A stretch of DNA of 64,000 nt from JBARDN01 sp963755705 (GTDB lineage: Bacteria; Desulfobacterota; Binatia; Binatales; Binataceae). The stretch lies in assembly GCA_963755705.1 (NCBI GenBank), contig CAVWKW010000005.1:1-64000 (forward strand), given 5' to 3'. Within the stretch, counting starts at the first letter, position 1; every line of letters begins with the position of its first letter. The notes beneath the pieces were generated by a model. That model saw only the letters and a list, made by a program, of their open reading frames with translations. It ran no database searches and was not told where the DNA came from. Made by a program: the position numbers and the translations under genes. Shown piece by piece: positions 35,652 through 44,390 of this stretch.

Positions 35652-37856
35652 TCAGGCGAGGTCGAACCGATCGAGGTCCATCACCTTGGCCCAAGCCGCC
35701 GCGAAGTCTTTTACAAACTTCGCCTTCGAGTCCGCGCTCGCATAGACTTCCGCGACGGCGCGCAGCTGCGAGTTCGAGCCGAAGATCAGGTCGACACGAG
35801 TGCCGGTCCACTTGACCTCGTTCGTCTTCCTGTCGCGCCCCTCGTACGCGCCTTCGGAACCGGCAGACGGCTGCCATTGCGTGCTCATGTCGAGAAGGTT
35901 GACGAAGAAGTCGTTGGTCAGCGTTTCGGGCCGCTTGGTAAAGACGCCAAGTTTGGATTGCCCAAAATTTGCATTCAGAGCGCGCAAGCCACCGACGAGA
36001 ACTGTCATCTCGGGGGCTGTCAGCGTCAGCAACTGGGCCCGATCCACCAGCAGCTCCTCCGCCGGTATTGGGTTTCCTTTCGGGAGGTAGTTAATAAACC
36101 CGTCTGCGGTCGGCTCGAGTACGGCAAATGAGGTCACATCGGTCTGATCTTGCGAAGCATCTGTGCGCCCCGGCGAGAAGGGAACCTTCACGTCGTGCCC
36201 GGCCTTTTTCGCAGCTTCCTCGACGGCTGCGGAGCCGCCGAGAACGATCAGGTCGGCAAGCGAAACTTTCTTCCCGCCAGACGGTGAAGCGTTGAACTTC
36301 TTTTGGATCGCTTCGAGCGTCTGCAGGGCCTTCGCCAGTGCAGCCGGCTGGTTCACTTCCCAATCCTTTTGCGGCGCAAGGCGGATCCGGGCCCCGTTCG
36401 CCCCACCGCGCTTGTCGGTTCCGCGGAACGTCGCCGCAGACGACCAGGCAGTCGCTACCAGTTGGGAAATGGACAATCCGGATTTGAGGATCTCAGCCTT
36501 CAGGACAGCAATGTCTCGCTCCCCAACCAACTCATGATCGACTGGGGGAACAGGGTCTTGCCATAGCTGGGGCTCCTTGGGGACGAGCGGGCCAAGGTAT
36601 CGCGAGCGAGGCCCCATGTCACGATGCGTCAGCTTATACCACGCCTTGGCGAACGCATCTGCGAACTCCCGAGGATTTTCGTAGAACCGCCTTGAGATCT
36701 TTTCGTAAGCAGGATCGAGCCGCAAAGCCAGGTCAGTGGTCAGCATGGCTGGCGCCCGACGCTTTGACTTGTCATACGCATCCGGCACCGTACCGGCGGC
36801 TGCGCCATTTTTCGGTTGCCACTGATTCGCACCGGCCGGGCTCTTGGTCGGTTCCCATTCGTAGCTGAACAGGTGCTGGAAGTAGTCGTTGCTCCATTTC
36901 GTTGGAGTCGTGGTCCAAGTGACTTCCAGGCCGCTGGTGATCGCGTCACCCGCTTTGCCCGTGCCGAATTTACTCTTCCAGCCAAGGCCCTGCTCCTCGA
37001 TGTCGGCGGCTTCCGGCTCTCGGCCCACCAGCGCCGCATCGCCAGCACCGTGGGTTTTGCCGAAGGTGTGACCGCCGGCAATCAGCGCGACCGTTTCTTC
37101 ATCGTTCATTGCCATGCGGAGGAACGTCTCCCGGATATCTCGCGCTGCAGCGACCGGGTCCGGCTTTCCATTAGGCCCTTCCGGATTCACATAAATCAGG
37201 CCCATTTGAACAGCGCCCAAGGGAAGCGCGAGCTCGCGGTCGCCGCTGTAGCGCTCATCCGCCAGCCACGTGCGCTCGCTCCCCCAGTAAAGCTCATCGG
37301 GCTCCCAGACGTCCTCGCGCCCGCCGCCAAAGCCGAAGGTCTTGAAGCCCATCGACTCCAACGCGACGTTGCCGGCGAGAATCATGAGGTCGGCCCAGGA
37401 GATTTTCCGGCCGTACTTCTCCTTTATCGGCCAGAGCAACCGGCGAGCCTTATCGAGGTTCGCGTTGTCTGGCCAGCTGTTCAGAGGCGCGAAGCGCTGC
37501 TGGCCGGCTCCGGCGCCACCGCGGCCGTCGTGAATGCGGTACGTGCCTGCGCTGTGCCACGCCATGCGAATGAACAGCGGTCCGTAGTGGCCAAAGTCGG
37601 CCGGCCACCAATCCTGCGAGTCCGTCATCAAGGCATGAAGGTCTTTGATGACGGCATTCAGGTCGAGGCTCTTGAATGCATCAGCATAGTTGAAGTCCTT
37701 GTCCATAGGATCGGCCAAGGGGGACTGCGGGTGCAGGAACTTCAGGTTCAGCTGATTCGGCCACCAGTCCGCATTCGTCGGGTGTCCGGGCGCTGCGTTT
37801 CTGCGAGCACCCGATACCGGGCACTTGCCGGTTGATAGATCGTGATCAATTGCCAT
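35652..37856 (-). CDS. katG: Catalase-peroxidase KatG
   Basis: A 734-residue bifunctional haem enzyme that removes hydrogen peroxide. The distal active site MAWHSAGTYR provides Arg, Trp and His. The Met-Tyr-Trp crosslink partners are visible (Trp in that motif, Tyr in MGLIYVNPEGPNG, Met in FLRMAMND), and the proximal haem ligand is in LIAGGHTFGKTHGA. The second, degenerate peroxidase domain is complete. The start at 37856 has GGAGG 9 bp upstream. It lies just after a Fur-family gene, the usual peroxide-sensing arrangement. Confidence 0.97.
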   Translation of the reverse strand: MAIDHDLSTGKCPVSGARRNAAPGHPTNADWWPNQLNLKFLHPQSPLADPMDKDFNYADAFKSLDLNAVIKDLHALMTDSQDWWPADFGHYGPLFIRMAWHSAGTYRIHDGRGGAGAGQQRFAPLNSWPDNANLDKARRLLWPIKEKYGRKISWADLMILAGNVALESMGFKTFGFGGGREDVWEPDELYWGSERTWLADERYSGDRELALPLGAVQMGLIYVNPEGPNGKPDPVAAARDIRETFLRMAMNDEETVALIAGGHTFGKTHGAGDAALVGREPEAADIEEQGLGWKSKFGTGKAGDAITSGLEVTWTTTPTKWSNDYFQHLFSYEWEPTKSPAGANQWQPKNGAAAGTVPDAYDKSKRRAPAMLTTDLALRLDPAYEKISRRFYENPREFADAFAKAWYKLTHRDMGPRSRYLGPLVPKEPQLWQDPVPPVDHELVGERDIAVLKAEILKSGLSISQLVATAWSSAATFRGTDKRGGANGARIRLAPQKDWEVNQPAALAKALQTLEAIQKKFNASPSGGKKVSLADLIVLGGSAAVEEAAKKAGHDVKVPFSPGRTDASQDQTDVTSFAVLEPTADGFINYLPKGNPIPAEELLVDRAQLLTLTAPEMTVLVGGLRALNANFGQSKLGVFTKRPETLTNDFFVNLLDMSTQWQPSAGSEGAYEGRDRKTNEVKWTGTRVDLIFGSNSQLRAVAEVYASADSKAKFVKDFAAAWAKVMDLDRFDLA

Positions 37857-37952
37857 ATTTGTTGTCCTCCTGATTTTCATTCAGGAAATTGTCTGGTTTG
37901 TTTCCTCTTTACTACTAACCCTGAGGTTTCTATTCGGACTGATACACAGATC

Positions 37953-38462
37953 TCAGATTGATGTGCTGTGCTGTTTGGCCTGCATTCGCTTCTCGGCAAG
38001 CTGGCACCGCCCGCAGAGAGCCTCGATTTCCAGCGAACAGCGCAGCAGTGCGAACTCTCCCAGGCTGGGCGTACCTGAGAGAAGCTTGTCCACCTCGGGT
38101 ATCTCGATGTCATGTACCCGTCTGCATCGGACGCAAAAGACATGATGATGAGGCTCCACGTTGCCGTCAAAGCGGGCAACATCGTGCAGGAGCGTTACCT
38201 TGCGCGCCTCTCCGACTTCGCAAAATTGCTCCAGAATCCGATGGACCGTGGCCAATGATACGTGGGGGTGCCTGCGACGTACTGCCGCGCAGATCTCGTC
38301 GGTGCTTGGATGGTTCTCCGAGGCCAGCAGGGCCTCTATGACGGCGAGCCTCTGGGGTGTGACGGCAATCCCGCGCTCATGACACCGCGCGACAAACTCG
38401 CCCAGTCGTTGAGCTGAGTACCTCTGATGCCACCGCCGATCCACCAGCCGGAGTTCTCGCAT
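37953..38462 (-). CDS. Fur-family regulator (PerR-like)
   Basis: A protein of about 169 residues: winged-helix domain (ERGIAVTPQRLAVIEALLAS, then STDEICAAVRRRHPHVSLATVHRILE) and a C-terminal metal-binding domain with PHHHVFCVRCRRVHD and CGRCQ, the structural zinc cysteines. Its place directly upstream of katG on the same strand argues for PerR-type peroxide sensing and control of katG. ATG 38462 is preferred; a GTG at 38486 is also possible. Confidence 0.9.
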   Translation of the reverse strand: MRELRLVDRRWHQRYSAQRLGEFVARCHERGIAVTPQRLAVIEALLASENHPSTDEICAAVRRRHPHVSLATVHRILEQFCEVGEARKVTLLHDVARFDGNVEPHHHVFCVRCRRVHDIEIPEVDKLLSGTPSLGEFALLRCSLEIEALCGRCQLAEKRMQAKQHSTSI

Positions 38463-38823
38463 AACTAGCCAACCAACGACACTCAACGCTACCTACAACC
38501 AATGCCCGGGAAAAAGGAGATGACGGCTGACAGGTTGGATAATCTGCAGGTTCAGCGATACCTGCCCTCACCTGCAACTAACAACTAAGGCCTACAGCAT
38601 ATCATGTAAGATTGTCAATCTTCGGGTCTCAGGCAACCGCGCAACGCAACTTTTGGCCGCCGCCCATTCATTGCCCGGTCTCCGCAGTGAGGCAGTCGAT
38701 TTTCTCGCAAGCACTCAGTTGGTGTCATCCTGAGCCGTAGGCGAAGGATGACGGAATAAGAATTTCGGCGTTTGTCGACATTCTCGCAGTGTTGGACGGA
38801 GATTGCGGGCGCGACTCGGGACA
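38463..38823. other. Upstream region of fur-katG
   Basis: About 360 bp without a gene. It includes the palindrome at 38608-38622. The remainder shows no terminators or RNA structure that I can support. Confidence 0.4.
38608..38622. promoter_or_regulatory. Palindrome upstream of fur-katG
   Basis: A perfect palindrome AAGATTG-T-CAATCTT, 146 bp before the fur start. Length and symmetry are compatible with a Fur/PerR box, although the bases do not match the classic TTATAAT core closely. Confidence 0.4.
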
Positions 38824-39186
38824 CTAGAAGGCATGGTTCAGATCGTGACGGTGGGGCCTGGCGCGGGGGCAACAGGTTCCGCATACCATAGGGGTGGGTT
38901 CTTCTTCGACGATGCGGGAAACGCGGCTCTCGTATTCGGTGCGCGAGTCACTCGCCTCGATTGCGCGCAGCACTTCCTGTTCAAACGCGATGTGCGTCGC
39001 AAGTGAATAAAGGGGTGCCGCGTCCGGAGCGACCGTCTCGCACTTACTACACCTGAACAATCCTGAAGATTCATCCTCAGCGAGCGGAACAACCGGCCAT
39101 CGGCAACCCTCCGCCTCCAACCTCTGCAGGTGCTCGATGAATGCACGCGTATCTTTGAGAACTGCGGCCTTGTCCCAAGTTGACAT
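38824..39186 (-). CDS. Hypothetical protein with paired cysteines
   Basis: A 120-residue frame I do not recognise. An N-terminal helical part (MSTWDKAAVLKDTRAFIEHL) is followed by RCSKCE and, near the end, VCGTCC, which could bind a metal. It stands alone between the fur gene and a small basic protein. The codon pattern is only moderately gene-like, so it may not be real. Confidence 0.4.
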   Translation of the reverse strand: MSTWDKAAVLKDTRAFIEHLQRLEAEGCRWPVVPLAEDESSGLFRCSKCETVAPDAAPLYSLATHIAFEQEVLRAIEASDSRTEYESRVSRIVEEEPTPMVCGTCCPRARPHRHDLNHAF

Positions 39187-39386
39187 GAGAAGTTCACTTC
39201 ATCACTCGTCGCATAGCCGAGACAATCGATTATTTCGTGCTGAGGCCGCGTTGGAATCGCGACCGCGGGCGTGATGGTGAAGGATTGCAAGCCCTCACCA
39301 TAGATGAAATTGTTAGGCGCGGTTCCGGGGGCAAGCCGCACCAAGGACGCGTGGTATCGCGCTACGCGGTATTAAGGAGAGCAAAG

Positions 39387-39605
39387 TTGGATATTGTGAG
39401 AATCCTTGCAGAGTTAAAGAGCGAACGCGACCGGATCGATCGCGCGATTAGCGCCCTCGCCGCAGTCGGAGCGGCGGCAGCGGGCGCGACTCCGAGCAAA
39501 CGCAAGGGTCGTCCAAAGCGCAGTGGGATCACTCCAGCAGGCAGGAAGCGACTTTCGGAGGCGATGAAAAAACGCTGGGCGGAGAAGAAAAAGAAACGCG
39601 CCTAG
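39387..39605 (+). CDS. Small basic protein with a lysine-rich tail
   Basis: A 72-residue protein of a type common in soil bacteria. A helix LDIVRILAELKSERDRIDRA is followed by an Ala-rich linker, an AT-hook-like KRKGRPKR and a tail ending MKKRWAEKKKKRA. It may bind DNA or RNA. The TTG start at 39387 is chosen because AAGGAGA lies 6 bp upstream; upstream ATG options give an unrelated N-terminus. Precise function unknown. Confidence 0.65.
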   Translation: MDIVRILAELKSERDRIDRAISALAAVGAAAAGATPSKRKGRPKRSGITPAGRKRLSEAMKKRWAEKKKKRA

Positions 39606-39646
39606 CTTGCGCTCCCTAAGAAGTTAGACAAGTCGGGAACTAAAAA

Positions 39647-41905
39647 ATTAGATCGAAGCTTATCATCTCGCTCGCGACAGCGGGCTTTTTTTGCATGAGC
39701 GCGGCCTTCGGCGCGCCAGCCTCGACATCGTCGAATGAGGCCACGCTCGAACGTAACTTTGACGCTTTAATTCGCCCGGACGATCTGCGCGACTGGATGA
39801 AGCTGCTTGCCGCGCAGCCGAACCACGTCTCCTCGCCGCACGACAAAGCCAACGCCGATCAAATCCTTGCCTGGTTTAAGAGCTGGGGCTGGGATGCGCA
39901 CATTGAAACCTTCTGGGTTCTCTACCCCACGCCTATTAGCGAGACCTTCGAGCTGATCGGACCCGAAAAGTTCAAAGCCACGCTGCAAGAGCCGCCTATC
40001 CCCGGCGATTCCAGCGCGACCGCGACCGATCCCGCGCTTCCGGCCTACGTCAACTACCAGCACGACGGCGACGTCACCGCCGGCCTTGTCTATGTCAACT
40101 ACGGGATGTTGCACGACTACAAGATGCTCCAGCGCCTCGGCGTTAGCGTAAAGGGTAAGATCGTCATTGCGCGGTACGGCTCTGGATGGCGCGGGTTGAA
40201 GCCCAAGCTCGCGCAGGATCACGGCGCGATCGGCTGCATCATATATTCCGACCCTGCCCAAGACGGCTATTCCATCGACGAGACTTATCCCAACGGTCCA
40301 ATGCGGCCGCCTCATGGTATACAACGCGGCTCCGTGCTCGACGTGGGGCTTTATCCCGGCGATCCGTTAACGCCTGGGGTTGGCGCAACCAAGGACGCCA
40401 AGCGGCTGAAGATTTCCGACGCCCCGACCATCTTGAAGATTCCCACGCTGCCGATCTCTTACGCCGACGCTCAGGTTTTCCTCGCGGCGCTGGCAGGTCC
40501 TGTCGCTCCTCCCGCTTGGCGTGGCGCGCTACCAATCACCTATCACGTGGGACCGGGACCTGCGGTAGTCAATCTGGCGGTGAAGTCCGATTGGCAGATC
40601 CGGCCAATCTATGACGTCATCGCGACCATGAAGGGCTCGACCTGGCCGGACCAGTGGGTGGTCCGTGGGAATCACCACGATGGTTGGGTGTTCGGAGCCA
40701 CCGACCCACTGTCGGGTCAAGTCGCGTTGCTTGCCGAGGCCAAGGCGTTCGGCGGCCTCGCCAAGCAGGGTTGGCGCCCCAAGCGTACGATTGTCTATAC
40801 GAGTTGGGACGCCGAGGAGCCTATGCTCCTGGGCTCGACCGAATGGGCGGAGCAGCATGCGACCGAACTAAAGAAGAAAGTCGTCCTCTATATAAACTCC
40901 GACTCTAACGAACGGGGCTTTCTGGAGGTGGGAGGCAGCTCTGACTTCCAGCACCTAGTGAACCAAGTCGCCGCGGATGTAGTCGATCCGGAGACCGGTG
41001 TTTCCATTGGTCAGCGGCTGCGCGCCAAGATGCGAATAGCTGCCCTCGCACCGACGGCCACTGAACAAGTCAGGAACGACGCAAAGATCGTGGCGGATCC
41101 GGACAAGGACTTCCCTATTGCGGCGCTGGGTTCGGGTTCCGACTTTTCAGCCTTTCTTGATCACCTGGGTCTGCCTGCGCTGGATGTTGCTTTCGGCGAG
41201 GAAGGCCATTCCAGTGGCGTCTACCATTCTCGTTACGACACTTTCGAGCATCATAGCCGCTTTGTCGATCCGGGCTTCGTATATGACGCGATGCTGGCCA
41301 GGACGGTCGGGCGGATAGTACTTCGCGTCGCCGATTCCCAGGTTCCCGTCCAAAACGCGAGCGATTTCGCCAACGCGGTCTCGGACTATCTCGATCAGGT
41401 GAAGAAGCTCTCGGCTGACCAACGGCAGGAGGCTGACACGCAAGCCGAGCTGCTGCGCGATCGGGCGTTCCAGCTAGCGTCCGATCCCACCAAGCCGAGC
41501 GGGCTGCCTACAGTGCTGGACCGCGTCCCGCACCTTGAGTTCGCCGCACTCGAAGACTCCGTAGGTCGTCTGAAGCGCAGCGCCAAAGCTTACGACGACG
41601 CGCTCGCGAAAAACGCTTCGAGCCTGTCCGCCGGTCAGATTGCGCGTCTGCAGGTGTTGATGTTGGACATCGACCAGACTCTCGCGCCCAACGTGGGTTT
41701 GCCCGGAAGGAGCTGGTACAAGAATCTCATTTACGCCCCCGGTCGCTTTACCGGCTACGGGGCCAAGACCTTACCCGGTATTCGCGAGGCGATCGAAGAC
41801 CGACGCTGGGCCGACGCCAACCGATACGTCAAGCTGACTGCCGAGGCGCTCAACGCCTATAGCGACCGCCTGAAAAAGGCAACGGCCGTGCTCAATGGAA
41901 GTTGA
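39647..41905 (+). CDS. Secreted M28-family metallopeptidase (glutamate carboxypeptidase II-like)
   Basis: About 752 residues from a proposed ATT start at 39647. The N-terminus IRSKLIISLATAGFFCMSAA, then FGAPAS, is a clear signal peptide, but no ATG, GTG or TTG precedes it; ATG 39695 would cut it off. A PA domain follows (about 130-300), then the M28 zinc centre: His and Asp in HHDGWVFGATDPLSG, Glu pair in WDAEEPMLLGS, Asp in YINSDSN and His in GHSSGVYHSRYDT. The C-terminal helical region matches the transferrin-receptor-like dimerisation domain. It probably trims peptides in the periplasm. Confidence 0.85.
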   Translation: MRSKLIISLATAGFFCMSAAFGAPASTSSNEATLERNFDALIRPDDLRDWMKLLAAQPNHVSSPHDKANADQILAWFKSWGWDAHIETFWVLYPTPISETFELIGPEKFKATLQEPPIPGDSSATATDPALPAYVNYQHDGDVTAGLVYVNYGMLHDYKMLQRLGVSVKGKIVIARYGSGWRGLKPKLAQDHGAIGCIIYSDPAQDGYSIDETYPNGPMRPPHGIQRGSVLDVGLYPGDPLTPGVGATKDAKRLKISDAPTILKIPTLPISYADAQVFLAALAGPVAPPAWRGALPITYHVGPGPAVVNLAVKSDWQIRPIYDVIATMKGSTWPDQWVVRGNHHDGWVFGATDPLSGQVALLAEAKAFGGLAKQGWRPKRTIVYTSWDAEEPMLLGSTEWAEQHATELKKKVVLYINSDSNERGFLEVGGSSDFQHLVNQVAADVVDPETGVSIGQRLRAKMRIAALAPTATEQVRNDAKIVADPDKDFPIAALGSGSDFSAFLDHLGLPALDVAFGEEGHSSGVYHSRYDTFEHHSRFVDPGFVYDAMLARTVGRIVLRVADSQVPVQNASDFANAVSDYLDQVKKLSADQRQEADTQAELLRDRAFQLASDPTKPSGLPTVLDRVPHLEFAALEDSVGRLKRSAKAYDDALAKNASSLSAGQIARLQVLMLDIDQTLAPNVGLPGRSWYKNLIYAPGRFTGYGAKTLPGIREAIEDRRWADANRYVKLTAEALNAYSDRLKKATAVLNGS

Positions 41906-42220
41906 GGCTCAAATACCGGCCGGTGTCTCTATCGTCACCGGACCTGCAATACCTTGAGTTCGCTGACTCTAGGTTTCTCCGCCCTTTCGTCCATGGCTGC
42001 AAAGGCCCGAAACCGCACTCTCTAGAACCCGACATCTATCGACTTCAACTCATAGGCAATTGCGCATAGATAATTGCGGCGCGACTAACGTGGTTTATAT
42101 TGGTTTTCAACGTGGATTTGACCTTAGGTCCAGCTTTGTGGCAGCTTTTGCCATTCTTTCCACCGTTAAGCAACGACATTCGAGATCGGTCAGGTAATTG
42201 CAGGCAGAGGAACGCACGTC
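41906..42220. other. Non-coding gap after the M28 peptidase
   Basis: About 315 bp. I see no gene, no clear terminator and no notable repeat here. Confidence 0.4.
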
Positions 42221-42373
42221 ATGATCAAGGCTCGCGGGGTGAACCGCGTTGCTCTCGGGATCAGCGATGCAGCGCGCTCATCCGAATTTTATGGCAAGTT
42301 ACTGGGCCTCGAGGTCGTGCCGTTTCCTCCGACCCATCGCGAACGCGACCCGGAGTGGCAGGGAAAGGAATAG
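42221..42373 (+). pseudogene. VOC-family protein, N-terminal fragment
   Basis: A 50-codon frame: VNRVALGISDAARSSEFYGK, then LLGLEVVPFPP, is the first beta-alpha-beta unit of a glyoxalase/VOC protein (normally 120-150 residues). It stops at TAG 7 bp before the EthD gene, so the rest has been deleted. Confidence 0.7.
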
Positions 42374-42379
42374 ACATCC

Positions 42380-43159
42380 ATGGTCAAGATCGTTTACGTA
42401 CTGGCGCGGCGCGCGGATGTACCTGCAGACAAGTTTTACGACTATTGGCTCACCTCGCACGGACCGCGAGTGCGCGGTCACGCCCAAGCGATTCACGCAC
42501 GCAAGTACATCCAGAGCCACCTGATCGACACGCCTCTCAACCGCGGATTTCAGGAACCGCGCGGAATGCTGGAGCCGATGGCCGGCATCACCGAGGTCTG
42601 GTGGGACTCGCCCGCCGACTTCGAGCGCGGCAGCGACGACCCGGCGCGCGCCGCGGCAACCCGTGACCTGGCGGAAGACGAGGCTAAGTTCATTGACATC
42701 GCCCGCTCGCAAGTGTTTCTGACCGAGGAGCATACGATCTTCGACTACACCGGCGGCGCCAAGCTCGGCCCCGATGCGATCAAAGTCACCTATCTGCTCA
42801 GTAAGCGCGATTCGTTGCCGGTCGCGGAATGCCATAAGACCTGGCTCAACGATCATGGACCGCTGGTAACCAGCTTCGCGAAAGATATGCGCGCGGCGAA
42901 GTATATCCAAAGCCACACTATTGCACCCGAGTTCAACGCGGCCGTGGTGAAGGACCGCGGCTTTGCCGCACCGCTGGATGGAATCACCGAGGTATGGTGG
43001 GGATCGACGGACGACCTGACCGCCAGTTCCGCTACCCCTCGAGGGGCTGAAGTTTCCGCAAAGCTTATCGAGGACGAACGCCGCTTCGTCGAGATGTCGC
43101 GTTCGCGATGCTTCCTGACCAGGGAGCACGTTATCTTCGATTACACGAAGGAGGTCTGA
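42380..43159 (+). CDS. Tandem EthD-domain protein
   Basis: A 259-residue protein with two EthD-like ferredoxin folds. Each repeat has the pattern KI.YVLARRADVPADKFYDYW...HGP, then ARKYIQSH, then GITEVWWDS and a final FLTEEHTIFDYT; the second repeat starts near residue 130. EthD proteins accompany oxidative degradation pathways (for example ether cleavage) and some act as small dehydratases or lyases. Neighbouring fragments of other catabolic genes suggest a once larger cluster. Confidence 0.85.
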   Translation: MVKIVYVLARRADVPADKFYDYWLTSHGPRVRGHAQAIHARKYIQSHLIDTPLNRGFQEPRGMLEPMAGITEVWWDSPADFERGSDDPARAAATRDLAEDEAKFIDIARSQVFLTEEHTIFDYTGGAKLGPDAIKVTYLLSKRDSLPVAECHKTWLNDHGPLVTSFAKDMRAAKYIQSHTIAPEFNAAVVKDRGFAAPLDGITEVWWGSTDDLTASSATPRGAEVSAKLIEDERRFVEMSRSRCFLTREHVIFDYTKEV

Positions 43160-43301
43160 GGAGCGCTGCCCGACACAATCGACTTGCGCAGCAAGCTGGC
43201 GAACTCGGGCTTCTTCCACCCGTCTCGAAACTGAAGGGCCGCTGATTTTCGCGCGTCGCGATCCTGCTCTTTACCCGCAATTCCCGAAACGAGGTATCAA
43301 G

Positions 43302-43820
43302 ATGTCCGATCGCTCGATGACAAAATGGGGCTCACTTTCATTCCTTGCGTTGGCGCTCAGTGTAATGTTCTCGGCCGCGGTGTTTGCGGATCCGGTGGCG
43401 GATGCGGATAGCGTTAACGACGCGTTCTACAAAGCCACTGCCGCATGCGATATTCCAGCGGTCCTGAATCTCTATGAGGACAACGCGGTCGTAATCTGGC
43501 CGGGTCAGGGCGAATTTGCTGTCGGTAAGCCCGCGTTCCAAAAAATCCTCAAAACTTACTGCGGCGGCGGTGTGAAGCAGTCGTTCAAGGTAGTCAGTAG
43601 CGATGCGCGGCCGGTTGGCAAAGACTACATCGTTCATTTCGGACAGCTCGAGGTCACTACGCAGGGTCCGGATGGAAAGCCCGTCACGCAGCGCGTAAGA
43701 ACCGACGAACTGCTCCACAAGTCAGGAGGCAAGTGGCGCTACGAGATCGATCACGCGTCCGTCGGGCTTCCGCCGCCTCCCAGCACGGCAAGCGGCGCTC
43801 CCAATAACGATTCAAAATGA
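43302..43820 (+). CDS. Exported SnoaL/DUF4440-like protein
   Basis: A 172-residue protein with an N-terminal signal peptide (SLSFLALALSVMFSAAVFA, cleavage likely after VFA). The mature part has an NTF2-like cone: VNDAFYKATAACDIPAVLNL, NAVVIWPGQGEF, DYIVHFGQLEV and a final KWRYEIDHAS. GAGGT sits 6 bp before the ATG. The family includes ketosteroid-isomerase-like binding proteins; ligand and function are unknown. Confidence 0.78.
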   Translation: MSDRSMTKWGSLSFLALALSVMFSAAVFADPVADADSVNDAFYKATAACDIPAVLNLYEDNAVVIWPGQGEFAVGKPAFQKILKTYCGGGVKQSFKVVSSDARPVGKDYIVHFGQLEVTTQGPDGKPVTQRVRTDELLHKSGGKWRYEIDHASVGLPPPPSTASGAPNNDSK

Positions 43821-43905
43821 TACTTCCAGGAAAACGGGCGTCAGAGGTGATTCTCGAGGCTGATGGCAACACGGTCGAGTTAATGGTGCAGGGGTAAAAA
43901 GAGCA

Positions 43906-44049
43906 ATGGCCAAGATTTTGATCACCGGAACGAACAAGGGAATCGGCTACCACGCCACGCTGTTCCTGGCGCGCGCGGGACATGAAGTGCTCGCTACCAT
44001 GCGCAATCCGGACGCCTGCGATCTCGAGAAGATCGCCACGCGGTGGTAA
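43906..44049 (+). pseudogene. SDR N-terminal fragment
   Basis: A 47-codon frame MAKILITGTNKGIGYHATLF followed by LARAGHEVLATMRNPD, the cofactor-binding start of a short-chain dehydrogenase (normally about 250 residues). It ends at the junction with the amidohydrolase fragment. It cannot be functional. Confidence 0.75.
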
Positions 44050-44390
44050 TGAACTCGCGTCCGCACTGCCGTGGCAAGAAAATCCGCGGGCACATCGTTT
44101 CGCACGGCGACTACGCCAAGGAACTCGCAGCCTACGTTACGGGCGCCGGCATTTCCGCGCTCGATGTTATCGGATGGGCCACGCGCAACGGCGCCGAAAT
44201 GCTCGGAATGAAAGACGAGCTGGGAACGATCGAAGCCGGCAAGCTGGCCGATCTGCTGGTAGTAAACGGCGATCCGGTGCGCGGCATTACAGTGCTGCAG
44301 GATCGCGCCAATTTAGACGTGATCATGAAGGGCGGGAAGTTTATCGAGTGCCATCTCACGCCAGGCAAAGCCGTGGCGAGGTCCGCATGA
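44046..44390 (+). pseudogene. Amidohydrolase C-terminal fragment
   Basis: A frame of about 114 codons with HGDYAKELAAYVTGAGISAL, ATRNGAEMLGMKDELGTIEAG and KLADLLVVNGDPVRGI, the last third of an imidazolonepropionase-like amidohydrolase (normally 400 residues). The catalytic metal-binding part is missing and the junction with the SDR fragment is out of frame. Its stop overlaps the next gene's start (ATGA), so the cyclase-type gene inherited its original operon position. Confidence 0.75.

Noticed and set aside
37958..38382. Plus-strand frames opposite the fur gene
   Set aside because: They are shadows of the Fur-family gene, which has clear family motifs on the minus strand.
43817..43897. A 26-codon frame overlapping the SnoaL-like stop
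   Set aside because: Too short, no domain and no ribosome-binding site; it may be debris of the nearby deletions.
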